DNA of 64,000 nucleotides from Streptomyces lacrimifluminis (lineage in GTDB: Bacteria > Actinomycetota > Actinomycetes > Streptomycetales > Streptomycetaceae). Shown here one piece after another: positions 63,252-64,000 of the stretch. How positions within the stretch are numbered: position 1 is the stretch's first letter; the number at the start of each line of letters is the position of its first letter. Location of the stretch: the NCBI RefSeq assembly GCF_014646095.1, contig NZ_BMMU01000002.1, forward strand, positions 372,001 to 436,000, in the 5' to 3' direction. The position numbers and the translations under genes were made by a program. The notes below the pieces were generated by a model, which made no database searches, was not told where the DNA came from, and was given only the letters and a program-made list of their open reading frames with translations.

Positions 63252-64000
63252 ATGGATCTGCCGGTCATGCCTCCCGTGAAGCCGATGCTCGCCAAGTCCG
63301 TGGCGAAGATCCCCCCGGGTATGCAGTACGAGGCCAAGTGGGACGGCTTCCGGGCCATCGCGTTCCGCGACGGCGCCGACGTCGAGGTCACCAGCCGCAC
63401 CACCAAGTCGCTGAACAGGTATTTTCCCGAGCTGGTGGCGGCCTTGCGGGAGCGGCTGCCCGAGCGTTGCGTGGTGGACGGCGAGATCGTGATCGCGCTC
63501 GGCGGGCGTCTCGACTTCGACGCGCTCACCGAGCGCATCCACCCCGCCGAGTCCCGGGTGCGGACGCTGGCCGAGCGTAACCCGGCCTCGTTCGTCGCGT
63601 TCGACCTGCTGGCACTGGGCGACGAATCGCTCCTCGACGTCCCGATGACCGAGCGGCGCGCACTGCTCACCATGGCGTTGTCCGGCGTAACCCCGCCTGT
63701 TCATGTGGCGCCCGCGACCACCGACGCCGAGGTGGCGCAGCGGTGGTTCGAGCAGTACGAGGGGGCGGGCCTCGACGGTGTCATCGCCAAGCCGCTCGCC
63801 CTGCGCTACCGGCAGGACGAGAGAGTCATGTTCAAGGTCAAGCACGAGCGGACGGCGGATGTCGTGGTGGCCGGATACCGGCTGCACAAGAGCGGACCGA
63901 TCGTGGGTTCACTGCTGCTGGGGCTGTACGACGCCCGGGGCACCCTCCAGCATGTGGGGGTGAGCGCCGCGTTCCCGATGAAACGGCGCGCCGAGCTCGT
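63252..64000 (+). CDS. ATP-dependent DNA ligase, LigD/LigC-like (3' end outside window)
   Basis: Begins at ATG 63252 (MDLPVMPPVKPMLAK) and runs off the right edge after 249 codons. The adenylation lysine lies in YEAKWDGFRA; VDGEIVIA, FVAFDLLALG, GLDGVIAKP and FKVKHERTADVVVAG are the remaining nucleotidyltransferase motifs, so the catalytic core is intact and the OB domain is just beginning. GGAG lies only 1 nt before the ATG, so a start at ATG 63267 is possible. Works with the divergent polymerase in end joining by inference. Confidence 0.92.
   Translation, partial: MDLPVMPPVKPMLAKSVAKIPPGMQYEAKWDGFRAIAFRDGADVEVTSRTTKSLNRYFPELVAALRERLPERCVVDGEIVIALGGRLDFDALTERIHPAESRVRTLAERNPASFVAFDLLALGDESLLDVPMTERRALLTMALSGVTPPVHVAPATTDAEVAQRWFEQYEGAGLDGVIAKPLALRYRQDERVMFKVKHERTADVVVAGYRLHKSGPIVGSLLLGLYDARGTLQHVGVSAAFPMKRRAEL

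Overview
The window reads as a chromosomal segment of a Streptomyces. GC content is very high with strong third-position GC bias, GTG and TTG starts are frequent, genes are joined by ATGA, GTGA and TGATG overlaps, and it carries lineage markers: a WhiB protein, an SsgA-like sporulation protein, the two-domain laccase SLAC and the actinomycete hopanoid cluster. From memory, gene order resembles the S. coelicolor SCO67xx region (SLAC through the hopanoid genes); this was not checked. I saw no rRNA, tRNA, insertion sequence or CRISPR array.

Layout. 1-3.4 kb: a GH36 alpha-galactosidase cut by the left edge, a tyrosine phosphatase, and an XRE-cupin regulator coupled to a 40-residue membrane protein behind a double palindromic operator. 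3.4-16.3 kb, leftward: a compact hopanoid operon, hpnC-hpnD-small ORF-hpnE-polyprenyl synthase-shc-hpnG-hpnH-ispG-dxs-hpnO. It carries its own MEP-pathway genes, so isoprenoid supply, squalene formation, cyclisation and side-chain addition sit in one unit. A second isoprenoid gene, idi, lies at 25.3 kb. 16.6-23.7 kb, leftward: a second operon with a sugar-phosphate-type nucleotidyltransferase, a glycerol-1-phosphate-dehydrogenase-like enzyme, two CDP-alcohol phosphotransferases, a family 2 glycosyltransferase and a TagGH-like ABC exporter. I read it as a pathway for an exported phospho-alcohol glycopolymer or lipid of unknown structure. It is the best candidate here for an undescribed system.

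24-34.6 kb holds housekeeping and accessory genes: CDF metal transporter, Idi, an RsbW-like ATPase, a crotonase lacking both usual catalytic glutamates, a truncated GlxA-like gene, an LPFR-type small protein, Tex, an ABC-F ATPase, an unknown protein and a D-amino-acid-oxidase-like enzyme. 34.7-38.4 kb: a secreted M14 carboxypeptidase and S15 peptidase, then an apparent M1 peptidase relic. 38.4-43.2 kb: fatty-acid oxidation (FadB-like, thiolase, AMACR-like CoA enzyme), divergent from a saccharopine-dehydrogenase-like reductase.

44.5-64 kb: endonuclease V, a Rho-N-like small protein, an exported beta-propeller protein, an SsgA-like protein, a second ABC-F gene with a long structured leader, DDAH, an acyl-ACP desaturase behind three phased palindromes, a WhiB protein next to a 15-copy 8-bp tandem repeat, a VOC protein, a LacI regulator, SLAC, a two-gene secreted sugar-oxidation module (ThuA-PQQ sugar dehydrogenase, then cupredoxin-OmpL47-DUF1080), a P450, and divergent LigD-type polymerase and ligase genes; the ligase is cut by the right edge.
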